A DNA stretch of 64,000 bases from Schizochytrium sp. CCTCC M209059. Taxonomy: Eukaryota; Sar; Bigyra; Thraustochytrida; Thraustochytriidae. The position numbers were made by a program, and so were the translations under genes. The stretch lies in the NCBI GenBank assembly GCA_000818945.1, contig KN805418.1, positions 198,184-262,183 on the forward strand, written 5' to 3'. Numbering within the stretch: the stretch's first letter is position 1; every line of letters begins with the position of its first letter. Shown piece by piece: positions 46,265 to 56,700 of this stretch. Below the pieces are notes generated by a model. The model had not been told where the DNA came from. It searched no databases and saw only the letters and a program-made list of their open reading frames with translations.

Positions 46265-47443
46265 TACTAGAAAAAATGAAATGATACCGATTTTTTTTCT
46301 TGCCGTTCTTGCGTTGTGGACTTGATTGTCAACGAACAGCTCGACATGTGTTTTCTTTTCTTTTTTTAAAAAAGTTAGTTGGATCCTGAGAAAAGGTGCC
46401 ATGGAGACTTTTTTCTTTGTCATCATGTCCGCAGCATCCCATTTCAATCTGTCAAAGACGACTCAGAAGTAGATCTGCCGAACTTTTCAGATGACCAGTT
46501 TTTTGCAGGTCGGATATTCAATCATCTTGTTATCAATGCAGCCATCCTTTACCGTCTTCAAGCTGTTGAGAGCTAGATCATCAATTTGAAAGGGCGTCTA
46601 GCCATTCGAGCACAAGCCGATCGTCTGCCATCTATCCATTTGTCTACATCCTCTAGTGAGGTATGTTGACCCACAGCTACAGTTCAAGTTGGCCGGCCCG
46701 AAGCCCTCGCCCAGTCTGACACCAGCTTCAACACAATGCGCATCTTCTGGAATTGATCGTACACATGCGAAGGATATATGTTCTCAGCGGCCACGTAGAG
46801 CGCCAAGAGTGCATGAATTCCTTAACGAAAGGCAAAATGTCGCTTGAAGATCTTTCTATACCGCTCAAGCCTCCAGCGTTCGTTAAACAAGGTGCCAACA
46901 AGAGCAAAACAAAGCCGCAGCAAGCAACGTGCATTATGTGCTTTGAGCTGACAACTAAATGCTGCAGTATCTCCCACTGCACGTGCACCTCTCCAAGGGG
47001 GCGCGCAAGCGCTGCCTTGAAAAGTTCCATGCGCAGAAATGAATGGATTTGTATGGGCTCATAAGAAGGCAAAATGGCGAACGGACAGCACTGCAGTTTC
47101 AAGAATGAGTAGCTCAATAGACGAGAGCAGCCCAAGCTCTGCTGCAAGCTCGAGCCCATGCTCTCTCACTTCGCTTTCTCCGAGACTCCGAGTCAGAGGA
47201 CAGAGAAAAAAAAGTCATTTGGCGTTTTTCAGCCATTTTCAGATTGTCATTTGTTTTTCAAGACTCAAGTAAAAAAAAACTTTTTCGGAAAAGTTGTCAA
47301 CGGCCGGGCGCGGCCCAACGCGCGCAGCACGCACCAGTTCCACAAACGCAGGAGACGTAAAGCTGGGCGGGACGGGTCTGCCCGCGGCGTTGCCAAGACT
47401 GCAGAGAGGAGCAAACTTGAAGAGGGCTCCGGCTCATCGATAA
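46265..47443. other. 1.2-kb intergenic region, likely containing the TBCD first exon
   Basis: Pyrimidine-rich 3' flank up to about 46380, then mixed sequence, then an A/T-rich stretch (47210-47290). No ATG lies on the plus strand between 47161 and the TBCD coding frame, so its start codon must be further upstream. One candidate is ATG 47105, which is in the TBCD frame and would encode MSSSIDESSPSSAASSSP before a stop at 47271. No convincing donor was found. Confidence 0.5.
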
Positions 47444-47458
47444 CACCGACAGCGACAG

Positions 47459-50400
47459 GCACGATCAGAGAACGACCACTTCCTGGACAAGGACGAGTGT
47501 CTGGCGCTTTTTGACAAAGTCTGTGCGTCTGTGGAGGTCGGTCACCGCCTCAAAGATGCCCCACCTTCCCCCGCCGGCAGCGGCAGTGGACCCGGGGCCC
47601 AAGGCGCCGAGACGCTCGCCGAGGCCGAGCGCGCCTTGGACGGCGTGCAAAAGATTCTCGAAAAATACCAAGAACAAGCTCATCTGCTCGACCGACACCT
47701 CGAAGATCTCGTCACACGTATTATGGATGCCGTCAAGCACGTTCTCAGGCTTCGCGAGGCCGACGAAGAGGCACGCCCCTCGCGCGGAGATGACAGCGCT
47801 GTGAACTCCTTTCCATTCCAGGTCTACCGCAACGCCGGCCTACAGCTCGTGCTCAAGGCCCTCTACCTTCTTTGCAAGGTGCGCGGCTATAAGGCCGTCG
47901 TTAAGCAGCTGCCTCACGAGGTTGCCGACCTCGAGCCCACGCTCTGGTTACTCCAGTGCCAGGATGCCAAAGACTACACCACCTGGGAGACACGCTACTC
48001 GCTTCTCCTTTGGCTGAGTATGCTAGTCCTCATCCCCTTTGATCTCGAGACGGTCGACTCTTCGCTCGCCGCCGGGACTACGGGCGCATCGCAGAGCTCG
48101 CTTGTTGCCACTGTCACAGACTTGTGCAAGGCCTTTCTCAATGACTCGGGCGCGACGCGCGAGGCCGCTGCCATTTGCCTCGCACGCCTGCTCACCCGTC
48201 CAGATATGGAGAGTGTCCACCTTGAGGGTTTTCTCAACTGGGCTGCTGACACCCTCGAGGATCTCAGCGATCGTCGTGAGGGCGGTGAATCGCGAAGTGA
48301 GGACCCCTTCCTTATCACCGGTATCTTCCACGCTCTTGTCGAGATTTTCAAGCATGGTCACCGCGAGAAGCTTCTCTCGCACATCCCAGTCATCTTTAGT
48401 CGCGTTCTTCGCATTTCCAATCGCGACGGCCAGGTCAGTTCTCTCGAGCGAAAGCTAACAGTCAAGCTCGTGCAGCGCGCCGGCCTCAACTTTTTGCCCC
48501 CGCGCGTTGTCAAGTGGCGCTACCAACGTGGCCAACGTTCGCTGCTACAAAACCTTGCCAAAAGTGCGCCCGCCGCGGATGCCGATGGTTCCTGCGAGCA
48601 CGAGCACAATGAAGATCTCGAAGAAGATGAAGACGACGCCGACATTCCTGAGGAGGTGGAAGACGTCGTCGAAAAGCTCTTGAGCGGTCTTCGCGACAGA
48701 GACACCATCGTACGCTGGTCGGCTGCCAAGGGTATCGGCCGCGTGACGAGCCGTTTGCCCGAGTCGCACGCTGACGACGTCGTCGCCTTTGTGCTCGAGC
48801 TCTTTGACGCGTCTGAAGGCGACGCTGCATGGCATGGTGGCTGTCTCGCTCTCGCTGAGCTCGCTCGCAGAGGCTTGCTCCTGCCCAAACGACTCGGCGC
48901 CGTTGTTCCTTTTGTGGTCCAAGCTCTCATTTACGATGTGCGGCGTGGCCACAACTCGGTCGGTGCCAACGTCCGCGACGCCGCTTGCTACGTATGCTGG
49001 GCCTTTGCTCGCGCCTACGAACCCGCCGTCATGGCCCCGCATGTGTCCGAGCTCTGCCCGCAAATGATGGTCACAGCTGTCTTCGACAGAGAGGTCAACT
49101 GCCGCCGCGCCGCCTCAGCTGCCTTCCAAGAAAATGTCGGTCGCCAGGGCCATGACAACTTTCCCCACGGCATTGAGATTCTCACGGCAGCAGACTACTT
49201 TACGCTAGGCATTCGCAAGAACGCCTACCTTGAGATCGCTCCCTTTGTCGCTCAATTCGATGTCTATCGACGCCCGCTCATCGAGCACCTTGTCAACTAC
49301 AAGCTTTCTCATTGGGACCTCCAGCTTCGCATGCTCAGCGCTGATGCCCTGCATGTCCTCACAGCGAGTGATCCGACCTTTATGGCCGAGACCGTCTTGC
49401 GTGACCTGCTGCCAAAGACGCTCAGTCCCGATGTGCTGGTGCGTCACGGCGCCACTCTTGCCGTCTCTACTATCGTGGCCGCCCTCGCCAAGGTACCCTA
49501 CCGTCTTTCCGACGAAATGCGCGCAGACGTACGCAACACCGTCATGCGCATCGAAAAAGGCCGCTGGTACCGCGGTCGTGGCGGTGAGTGGATCCGCGTG
49601 GCTGCCTGCAAACTTATCGAAGCCATGGCCCGCGCAGGCCATCAGCTTTCGCGCCGCGCACAGATTCGTCTTCTGGAATCTGTCGAGGAGTCCTTGAAAC
49701 ATCCCAAAGATGAGGTCAAGGAGGCCGCAGTCGCCGCGCTTGCTGCTCTTGCAGACGAGTACTTTGGTCCCGATGCAAATGCCGAAGATGGCGCCGACGC
49801 CTTGTACGAGGTCGCTAATGCCGCGGACTTCTCGGCGGCAGCGAGTCGCATCTCTCGGCCTCGACTACCGCAAATGCTTCCCCCAGTGGCGGCAGACGTC
49901 ACTGACCGTCTGGTCGCCCGCTACTGCCAGAGTCTCGAGACCCCGGACCCGAACCCAGCCGTGCGTCGTGGATGCGCGCTTGCGCTTGGCGTTCTGCCTG
50001 CAAGAATGCTTGGTGCCGACCGCGCCGTTTTGGAGCGAGTGGTCAAATGTCTCGCAGCCGCTACCCGTCTCGAAGATGACCCTGACCTTCGCGACGCCGA
50101 GACGCGCCGAAATGCTGTCATTTCTCTCGCCACGCTTGCCTCAACCGTTGGCGTTACAGTCGCTGGCGCTGAAAAGGTGCTCTGCACCGCCACGCTCGAC
50201 AAGGAGCTCTTCACCATCGTTATCGACGCGCTTCTTGGGGCTTGCGAGGACTACGAGACCGACAACCGCGGCGATGTTGGCTCCTGGGTGCGCGTCGTGG
50301 CCATCAAGGGTCTTGTGACAACCATCAAGGCCGTGCGTACATTCCCTCAGCGTGCCCTCGAGGCAGCACGCGCTGTGCAGGATAACCAAGCGGAAAGCAT

Positions 50401-51868
50401 CGCCTCCGTCGGGGAGATGGGGCGTGTCCGTGTGTTGCGCTATTGTGCAGACGGCGCGGCCGCCTGGGTAGAAACGCTCGAGCCATCCGGTCGGGCAGTC
50501 AAGCTCCCTACAGGCGACCTGAAAACCGTGGAGAGCAACGAGCGCTTCTCTGTGCCCTCGGAGGACGAACGCAGCGCGATTTTTCTCCCTGACGCCGGAG
50601 CCCGTGCCATTCAGAGCGTCATGCGCCAGGAACCAATCGCAGATCTCGGTAACTATTATCCGAGCGCATACAGCCGCCTATTGGACGAGCCAAGCACGGC
50701 ACGCATCGTTTGCGCCATCATCAAGCAGCTTTGCGAGAAGATGGGCCAGGTTCGCGAAAGTGCGGGCGAAGCACTTGTTGAGATTCTCAAGGATGCCGAC
50801 AGCCCTTCTCAAGGAATTCCTCTTGCTGTCTCTCATGTGGATGTCTTGCGTGAAATCTTTGACCAGAAAAGCTCTTCTGAAGAGACGAACTGGAAGGTGG
50901 AATCCTACACCTTTCCGCGTGTCTCGCAAGTGCTCGCACTCAGCGACTATGTAAACGCTGCGCTCTCCGGCCTGGTGCTCAGTGTTGGTGATCTCACCGA
51001 AAGTGTGAGCAGCAACGCAGCTGACGCTCTCCTCGACTGGTGTAAAGCCCAAAAGGCAAGAGAGAACTACACACAGCTGACTCTCATCGCCAAGGCACTT
51101 GTGCGCATTATCGAGGACAATGCGCGTGTCGACCGCGTTGTCGTTCCTGCACTCAAGGCCCTTGATTTGCTTTTGGCTGCCGAAGTATTTAACTTTCCTC
51201 GGCACCCGCGTCTTTCGTGGCTTTTGCAAACTCACGATGTCATCAAGCAAGAGATCAAGGGCGCGGCCAACGTGTCGAAGCTCGTGAACTGCAGTCGGGT
51301 TCTTTTTCACCTTGCTTCCTTCGAGGGACCCATTCGTCCCGTGGCTTTATCATCGGTGCTTATTCTCTTGGGTCACAAGTTTCCACTTGTTCGCATGAGC
51401 TGCGCCAAGGACTTTAACATGTGGGCGCTTGCCATGGATGGCACGGCAATCTGTGGTCCTGGCAATGATGCTGAAGCTGTGCTTTCTGCCTCCGTCCCGG
51501 AGGCGAATCCGAGCAACGAGGGTGACAGCGATTTCTTGGGCTTTTTGCGTCAGCAAAACGTCATGTATGAGCAGGAGCTGGCTGATCGTCCCGATGCCTT
51601 TCGTCCGGCCCTGTCTCCGGACTTTGACCCGGAGCAAGCCTTTGAGGACGCTCAGGACCTCATTGCGGAGACGCGCTGGGATACCATCCCTGTGCGTCGT
51701 GCCCGCGAGCAGCGCGACAAACTCTATGAGCTCCTTCGTGTGCAAAAACCTGAGGGTCGCAAGACGGCCGCTGCTGCGGAAGTAGATAGCGCACCAGCAC
51801 CTCCAGCTCCTACCGAGGAAGAGGATAGTTATGCGACTCTCATTCACAACACGCAGATGGGTTACTAA
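47459..51868 (+). CDS. TBCD: Tubulin-specific chaperone D (5' exon unresolved)
   Basis: TBCD captures beta-tubulin and, with cofactors A, B, C and E, builds alpha/beta-tubulin dimers. The sequence is a long HEAT-repeat protein with the family signature KYQEQAHLLDRHLE near the N-terminus, then KVRGYKAVVKQLPHEVADLE, WETRYSLLLWLSMLVLIPFD, DTIVRWSAAKGIGRVTSRLP and, in the C-terminal cofactor-D domain, CEKMGQVRESAGEALVEIL. The frame has no ATG near its start: a stop lies at 47441-47443, and residues encoded before 47531 (DKDECLALFDKV) already look like TBCD N-terminus. Coding therefore begins after a splice acceptor, perhaps the AG at 47458. The visible part is about 1,469 residues, against about 1,190 in human. 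Part of the excess is a basic, beta-rich insert near 50417-50570 (MGRVRVLRYCADGAAAWVE) that resembles an SH3-like module. Confidence 0.9.
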   Translation, partial: ARSENDHFLDKDECLALFDKVCASVEVGHRLKDAPPSPAGSGSGPGAQGAETLAEAERALDGVQKILEKYQEQAHLLDRHLEDLVTRIMDAVKHVLRLREADEEARPSRGDDSAVNSFPFQVYRNAGLQLVLKALYLLCKVRGYKAVVKQLPHEVADLEPTLWLLQCQDAKDYTTWETRYSLLLWLSMLVLIPFDLETVDSSLAAGTTGASQSSLVATVTDLCKAFLNDSGATREAAAICLARLLTRPDMESVHLEGFLNWAADTLEDLSDRREGGESRSEDPFLITGIFHALVEIFKHGHREKLLSHIPVIFSRVLRISNRDGQVSSLERKLTVKLVQRAGLNFLPPRVVKWRYQRGQRSLLQNLAKSAPAADADGSCEHEHNEDLEEDEDDADIPEEVEDVVEKLLSGLRDRDTIVRWSAAKGIGRVTSRLPESHADDVVAFVLELFDASEGDAAWHGGCLALAELARRGLLLPKRLGAVVPFVVQALIYDVRRGHNSVGANVRDAACYVCWAFARAYEPAVMAPHVSELCPQMMVTAVFDREVNCRRAASAAFQENVGRQGHDNFPHGIEILTAADYFTLGIRKNAYLEIAPFVAQFDVYRRPLIEHLVNYKLSHWDLQLRMLSADALHVLTASDPTFMAETVLRDLLPKTLSPDVLVRHGATLAVSTIVAALAKVPYRLSDEMRADVRNTVMRIEKGRWYRGRGGEWIRVAACKLIEAMARAGHQLSRRAQIRLLESVEESLKHPKDEVKEAAVAALAALADEYFGPDANAEDGADALYEVANAADFSAAASRISRPRLPQMLPPVAADVTDRLVARYCQSLETPDPNPAVRRGCALALGVLPARMLGADRAVLERVVKCLAAATRLEDDPDLRDAETRRNAVISLATLASTVGVTVAGAEKVLCTATLDKELFTIVIDALLGACEDYETDNRGDVGSWVRVVAIKGLVTTIKAVRTFPQRALEAARAVQDNQAESIASVGEMGRVRVLRYCADGAAAWVETLEPSGRAVKLPTGDLKTVESNERFSVPSEDERSAIFLPDAGARAIQSVMRQEPIADLGNYYPSAYSRLLDEPSTARIVCAIIKQLCEKMGQVRESAGEALVEILKDADSPSQGIPLAVSHVDVLREIFDQKSSSEETNWKVESYTFPRVSQVLALSDYVNAALSGLVLSVGDLTESVSSNAADALLDWCKAQKARENYTQLTLIAKALVRIIEDNARVDRVVVPALKALDLLLAAEVFNFPRHPRLSWLLQTHDVIKQEIKGAANVSKLVNCSRVLFHLASFEGPIRPVALSSVLILLGHKFPLVRMSCAKDFNMWALAMDGTAICGPGNDAEAVLSASVPEANPSNEGDSDFLGFLRQQNVMYEQELADRPDAFRPALSPDFDPEQAFEDAQDLIAETRWDTIPVRRAREQRDKLYELLRVQKPEGRKTAAAAEVDSAPAPPAPTEEEDSYATLIHNTQMGY

Positions 51869-52386
51869 GTTGGGTGTAGTGTGGAACCGGCTGCCCAAAT
51901 GCGATTGGTCGGTGCGCAAAAAGAGAAACAGACTCGACGAGTCATTTTACAGTTCACACAAGGTCAGAGCGCACCTGGCGCCATTTTATCATTAATATGA
52001 TCATCAACTTCATCTTTTTCATCACCCTTTTCATTTTCTCCTTCTTTGAGGCGCATCGATTCGCTTCAGTCTTTTTGCTTTTGGTAAAAAATGCGCAGCG
52101 CGACCCAGCGTAGCCGAGAGCAATGTCAAGTAGAAAGAACGTATGCCTTTCGACGCGCAGCTTGCTTGTTCACCATTTGCACCATCCTCCTCCTCATCAC
52201 CACTCCTATTACTCCTTCTTCGTTTTCGATGGAACGTTATGTTATTTTAGATTGTAACTTTTGTTTATAAAATTTGTGTAGCGCAGCCGAGCGCAACGTG
52301 AACGTATGTCTTTCGACGCGCAGAAGTCAGTCCGTCAAATGCTGCTGCAGAAGCAAGCGAGCAAGCAAGTGACACGTGTGCGTGGG
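51869..52386. other. Convergent 3' spacer with direct repeat
   Basis: This 518-bp spacer lies between TBCD and the EPL1 homologue. It is AT- and pyrimidine-rich, with the 24-bp direct repeat described separately. No gene is seen. Confidence 0.6.
52137..52323. repeat. Direct repeat, 24 bp at 52137-52160 and 52300-52323
   Basis: The two copies differ at one base (GTATGCC versus GTATGTC inside GAACGTATGyCTTTCGACGC). Looser similarity continues upstream (AGCGTAGCCGAG versus AGCGCAGCCGAG). Spacing is 163 bp. Confidence 0.8.
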
Positions 52387-54946
52387 TTACTGGAGAAGAA
52401 ATCTAAATTTTGCCTCGCGAATTGTCTGAACCCGATCCTTGGTTGCCATGGCCTCGAGACGTGCAGACTCTTCCGGATCAGGTCTGAGTGGGGCGCTTAC
52501 GTACGGATACTCAATCACCTCAATTTCTTCATCCTCGCTGTCTTCGCGAGCATAAATGGACTGGAGTTTGGTCCTTGCATGCGCAGAAAGCGTCACGGGC
52601 CTAGCGCTGCGGTCAAGACCGGCGCCATACATACTACGAGGTTTGCTCGGGTCGAGAAAATCTTGTCCGCTTTGAAGCGGTGATCGGCCAACGTATTCGT
52701 CGCAAATTTGCTGCTTGCGCGCCTGGAAGTAAGCCTGTGTCCCGGTCCCGCCGACGCCCCCCTGCGTCTCAGCAACAGGAATACGATCCATGAGGATGCG
52801 CCCACCGCGTCCAATGCGACCCCTGCATCGGTAGCGCTGGCGCTCCTTATAGACGGAGCGCTGGGCCTTGAGTGGCGGCGCGAGGTTGTGATAGTACAGT
52901 TTGCGTGGGTACTCGTGTTCCACGGTAGGATCTAGTGACGGTGCGCCTGCGCCGCTTGACGTAGAATTCTGAAGCTGACGACGCTGAAATTCAATCAAGC
53001 TTTGGTTGGGCGGTGGCCACGTCGGCACCGCCGGGTGCATAACTTCAAAGTCTTGCGTCGCATAGTGAGCAAAGTTCTCGATGGACCGTAAAAAGATGGG
53101 AGGCTTGCTCGGTTTCTTGGGGCGGGGCGGCGGCATGGCGCCTGCGGCCCCAGGAGCTCCTCCCGGGACGCCAGTTGCGGCCCCGGAAGATCCTGCCCCT
53201 CCTGCGGCCAAAGACCCAGGATCTACGACGCCACCCGGAGCAAGTCCGGCAGCTGCCGGTGCTGTGGCACCGGTGGCGCTGGTGGGCTGCTGGCCGTCGT
53301 TGACACCGGTTTTGAGCTTCTTTTTCTTCTTCTTTTTTACCATGGTCGCGTCGGCAGCCGACGGGTTTATTGCGGCCCCACTTATCTCTGAACCTGGTGT
53401 TGCGGTGGCACCAGCGGCAAGAATAGCCTCCTCCAGAGCACGTTTCTTGCCGGCCTTTTTGGTTTTCTTTTTCTTTTTGCGCGCATCGGCATCGTTTTCG
53501 AGTAGGCTCGGATCAATGCTACCACCCGCCTCGGAAGGTCCCCGTTCTAAGACGGAGGGCGTTGGCGTACCGACGCTGGACGTCGTGGGTGCTGGGTAGA
53601 TCGAAAAGATGGCCTCGTACTCCTCCGGAATGAGGGGGCCCACGCGGATTTCTGCTGGTGCCAAGGACTCGCGTGGCGGTGCACGACCTGGACCATATAC
53701 AACATCATCCAGGTTCTGCTCGAATTCATCTTGTAGTAGATCAGCCTCGATTTCACGCAGATGCTCGCGCCTCCGCACAAGATCTAACAAGCACCGCATC
53801 ATCTCAAAGTCGTTCTTGAGCTGCAGCATCTTCTCGTACGAGTCCATGTTGTTCTGCCGCTTCTTTCGCAGCCGATATCGCTCCTTTTCGAGAGGCCGAA
53901 AGGTCAAGTTGGGACTCGAGTCGTCTGCCGCTGTGGCGGGCCAGAAGCGTCGGAGAAGCGGTTTGCGCAACTTTTGTCTTCTTTGAAACCACCACGCATA
54001 GACGTCCTGGACCACGGTGTTTTCTTTGCTGCGAAGGTTGAGATCCATGTACTTTTGAACAATTTGCATGGCGATGTCAACCCCAATGGGGAACTCGCGA
54101 CCTGTACGCCGCTCGAAAAGGTCGATCATACGTTCTAGGTCATCTTCAGAAAGCGGAAAAGGTCCGTCTGGTTTGAACTTGGGGTGCGAGCGCAACCACT
54201 CCTCGTCCTCGAGGGAGAGCTCGTACTCTACGGGACCTGAGAAATTATGATCGTCGATGTGGTCTGGGCGATAACGCACATACGCGTTGTTTGGGCGAAA
54301 TGTGCCTGGAACGACCTTGTCGAACGAGACAACACGCTGCGTTTCGGGCACAGGGAGATTAAACGTAGCTTTCTTTTGTTTTTTGGGCCCTTGTTGCTCG
54401 AGGTTGAACTGCTCCGTCTATGCTCGTATTGCATTCAGGTTCAGGTTTCCAACAGTTAGTACACGATGCTTAAAATTCACGACGTTGTCTTTCTTTCTTT
54501 CTTTCCTTCTTTCTTTGCTTTTCCCTTTTCATTTCTCTCTTCTCTCTCAGTCCTTGGCTGGCTGCCATTTTCTCCCTGTTCCCCTGCAGGTCACTTACCA
54601 GCGTGCCCGGCACAACGTGCGGCTCTCCGTTAGGCCCCTTATTGTCGCCCTTGGAGGCGTCAACCTTAACCGTCTCAGGCTTGTCGTCCTTCTCCTTGGG
54701 CTTGTCTTCTGCCGGGGCGTCTTTCTCCGCGGCAGGGGTTTTCTCCTTGGACTTGTCCGTCGCGCTTGCCGCGGCCGCCGCTGCAGCCGCAGGCACAGGC
54801 GGTGTGGGCGTGGGCGTGGGCGTGGGCGTCGCCACGCCGTCGTCGTCCTCGTCGATGGCCTCAAACTGCGCTGCATCGCGCACCACTTGCAGCTGCTTGT
54901 ACACCTCTAGCGGCCGCGGCCGGAAACCCGGCCGCCGTTGCGACAT
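52387..54946 (-). CDS. EPL1: Enhancer of Polycomb-like protein (EPL1/EPC), two exons
   Basis: EPL1 is the scaffold that anchors the Esa1/Tip60-type acetyltransferase in NuA4 and piccolo-NuA4. Proposed model: exon 1 at 54946-54599 (116 residues), intron 54598-54418, exon 2 at 54417-52387 (676 residues), total 792, phase 0 at the junction. Exon 1 begins MSQRRPGFRPRPLEVYKQL, matching the usual EPL1 N-terminus. Exon 2 holds the core: VEYELSLEDEEWLRSHP, then VYAWWFQRRQKLRKPLLRRF, FRPLEKERYRLRKKRQNN and SYEKMLQLKNDFEMMRCLLD. The C-terminal half is Pro/Ala/Gly-rich with Lys tracts, then a conserved-looking acidic end (IEVIEYPYVSAPLRPDP). Exon 2 alone has no ATG ahead of the core; its longest frame starts only at GTG. 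A longer exon 1 from ATG 55150 (68 more residues) is possible. Confidence 0.85.
54418..54598 (-). other. Predicted spliceosomal intron in the EPL1 gene (181 bp)
   Basis: On the minus strand the donor is CTG|GTAAGTGACC, a branch-point sequence TACTAAC follows, and the acceptor is AGCATAG|ACGGAG about 40 bases later. A second AG (exon from 54408) would keep the same phase. A purine-rich (GAAA)n tract fills the middle. Splicing joins two halves of one conserved domain in frame, which strongly supports it. Confidence 0.8.
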
Positions 54947-55440
54947 CGTGCGCCCGCGCCCGCGCGCGCGCGCGCCTCTCGCGCCGCACGCGCTGCACGC
55001 GAGGCCGAATCGGGCTCTATCCAAAGGATCGTTTTTCCTTTTGCGCCACTTGCGCTGCGACGGTTCATTTATAGTCGTGGCTTTTCCATTTACAGATGCA
55101 AACCTTGCACTTGCAGATACTGACTGATTTTGGCTTTCCTTTTTTCCCATCGGCCGGCCCAAGCAAGCAACGTGCTGATGCTGCCCGCTGCGATGTGGCG
55201 GTGAACAGGGGAAGGTGCCCGACCGAAGATTGGTCGATGGAGACCTTACTACACTTGTGATTTGTCGAACATTCTTTAGAAGAATTCAGGAACATGTCTG
55301 CATTCACTGACGGAGAATAAAGGGACATCTTATGTGAGAACAAGAGCTGTCACACAGACCGTCTCTTTTACCTTGATTGATTGCCTTGCTTTAATTGGTC
55401 ATGCCTTTGAGTATTTTTCAATCATATAATACTAGGGCCT
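54947..55440. other. Spacer upstream of EPL1
   Basis: The part next to EPL1 is very GC-rich (a CGCG tract at 54956-54980). Further out it is AT-rich, and position 55441 is the stop of the kinase-like pseudogene. No gene is recognised; the EPL1 promoter is expected here. Confidence 0.5.
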
Positions 55441-56245
55441 TTACTCCGAGGAGAGTAAGTGCTTGTTGAAATCTTGGATGTCTTGCGCAAGCTCGGCAGG
55501 CGTTGCTTTGATGGTGGCGTTCCTGAAACGGGTCAGACAAATTTCTTCGTGGTCGTTCAGGACGAAAGTGGAGGCCAGGCTTTTCGGTTTGTCCACGCGG
55601 AAAGCGACACCAAGGCCATGCACCATGGGAAAACTCTCTCGCGCCTTGTCCACCACGGCCTCCGTGTATTGGCTAGAGTGACTCTTCAGCGAATGGCCCT
55701 CCCACGTTGTTGCGACAATAAAGTCCACAAAGAGGTGGTGACCTCGATAGAGAAACCACAGCACGTGCTGCGATCGATTTCCAGAGCGGCCGAAGAGTCT
55801 CGTACACCTCGATTTCATTCGTGAAAGCTTGAAGACGCCTCATGGCTTCGTAATCAGTTCCGTCGTCTCGCTCATGATAAGGGTCAAGATGAGGCGTTTT
55901 CACAGCGATCAACTGTAGGCTTCCGGTGTCGACGGAAATGGAATGGCCGTACGCGTCCTAATTCTGCCAGAGAAGATTCCTGACACCTCCACAGTATGGG
56001 AAGACCGATTGGGGCAGAGGCAGGGTCTCGCGGAGACAATTCAGCCGCGCTTCGTCGTCGCCGTCAGATGCTGCCGCCGCACCACCACCACCAGATCCGT
56101 CTGCCACCACACTACCTGACTGTCCCGCTGAGACCTGGTGGGAAGTTGGTCCTCCTCCAAAGCTGGCACCGGCACCGACACCTGCTCCAGAGCAAGATGC
56201 GGTGCCGATGCTAGTGTCTGCACCGGTCACCCAGAGGAGAGCCAT
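55441..56245 (-). pseudogene. Kinase-like pseudogene (in-frame stop and frameshift)
   Basis: Reading the minus strand from 56245, a Gly/Ser/Ala-rich start leads to a stop (TAG, 55960-55958). The same frame then continues with kinase-like features: LQLIAVKTPHLDPYHE (the AVK lysine) and FTNEIEVYETLRPLW (the helix C glutamate). Near 55750-55790 similarity moves to another frame: FVDFIVATTWEGHSL, VHGLGVAFRVDKPKS (in the position of the catalytic loop, with HRD/N replaced), and EEICLTRFRNATIK (in the position of the DFG segment, Asp replaced), ending at TAA 55443-55441. One stop, one frameshift and lost catalytic residues indicate a dead gene. A catalytically inactive kinase-like ancestor is also possible. 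A further minus-strand frame at 56246-56624 may be its eroded 5' part. Confidence 0.6.
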
Positions 56246-56667
56246 GTTGAGAGCATCTGCATCCGCGTCCCTCCAAAGCGAGCGATGTCTGTGGTCCTAC
56301 ATGATGTTGAGATGTTGGACTTGAGTTAAACCAGCTCTGTATAGATCTCGGGGTCGTTTGGGCTTGGCGCGCGCAGCATTGTTTACCTTGCGTCGATTTA
56401 TCGATGGCTGTTCTGGGCGAAGAGAGTATCCAGAAGAAGGCGTTAGCGTACGTGAGTGTGGTGATGTTTGGAGAAGCTCCCCTCACGAACGGCAGCAAGA
56501 GATTGTCGTCACTTTCTATTGCTGTCATCTTGCGGAAAGTTGGGCTGGGCTGCTTTTCTGTCTTGGTACGTCCGGCGTTACTGACCATTTGCGCGATCGA
56601 GATGTCAGGTGAAGCAGTTGCCATGCTTGGTCTCAGCTGGTCCTTCTTTGCATGGCAGGCTGGCTGT

Positions 56668-56700
<33 letters not shown>

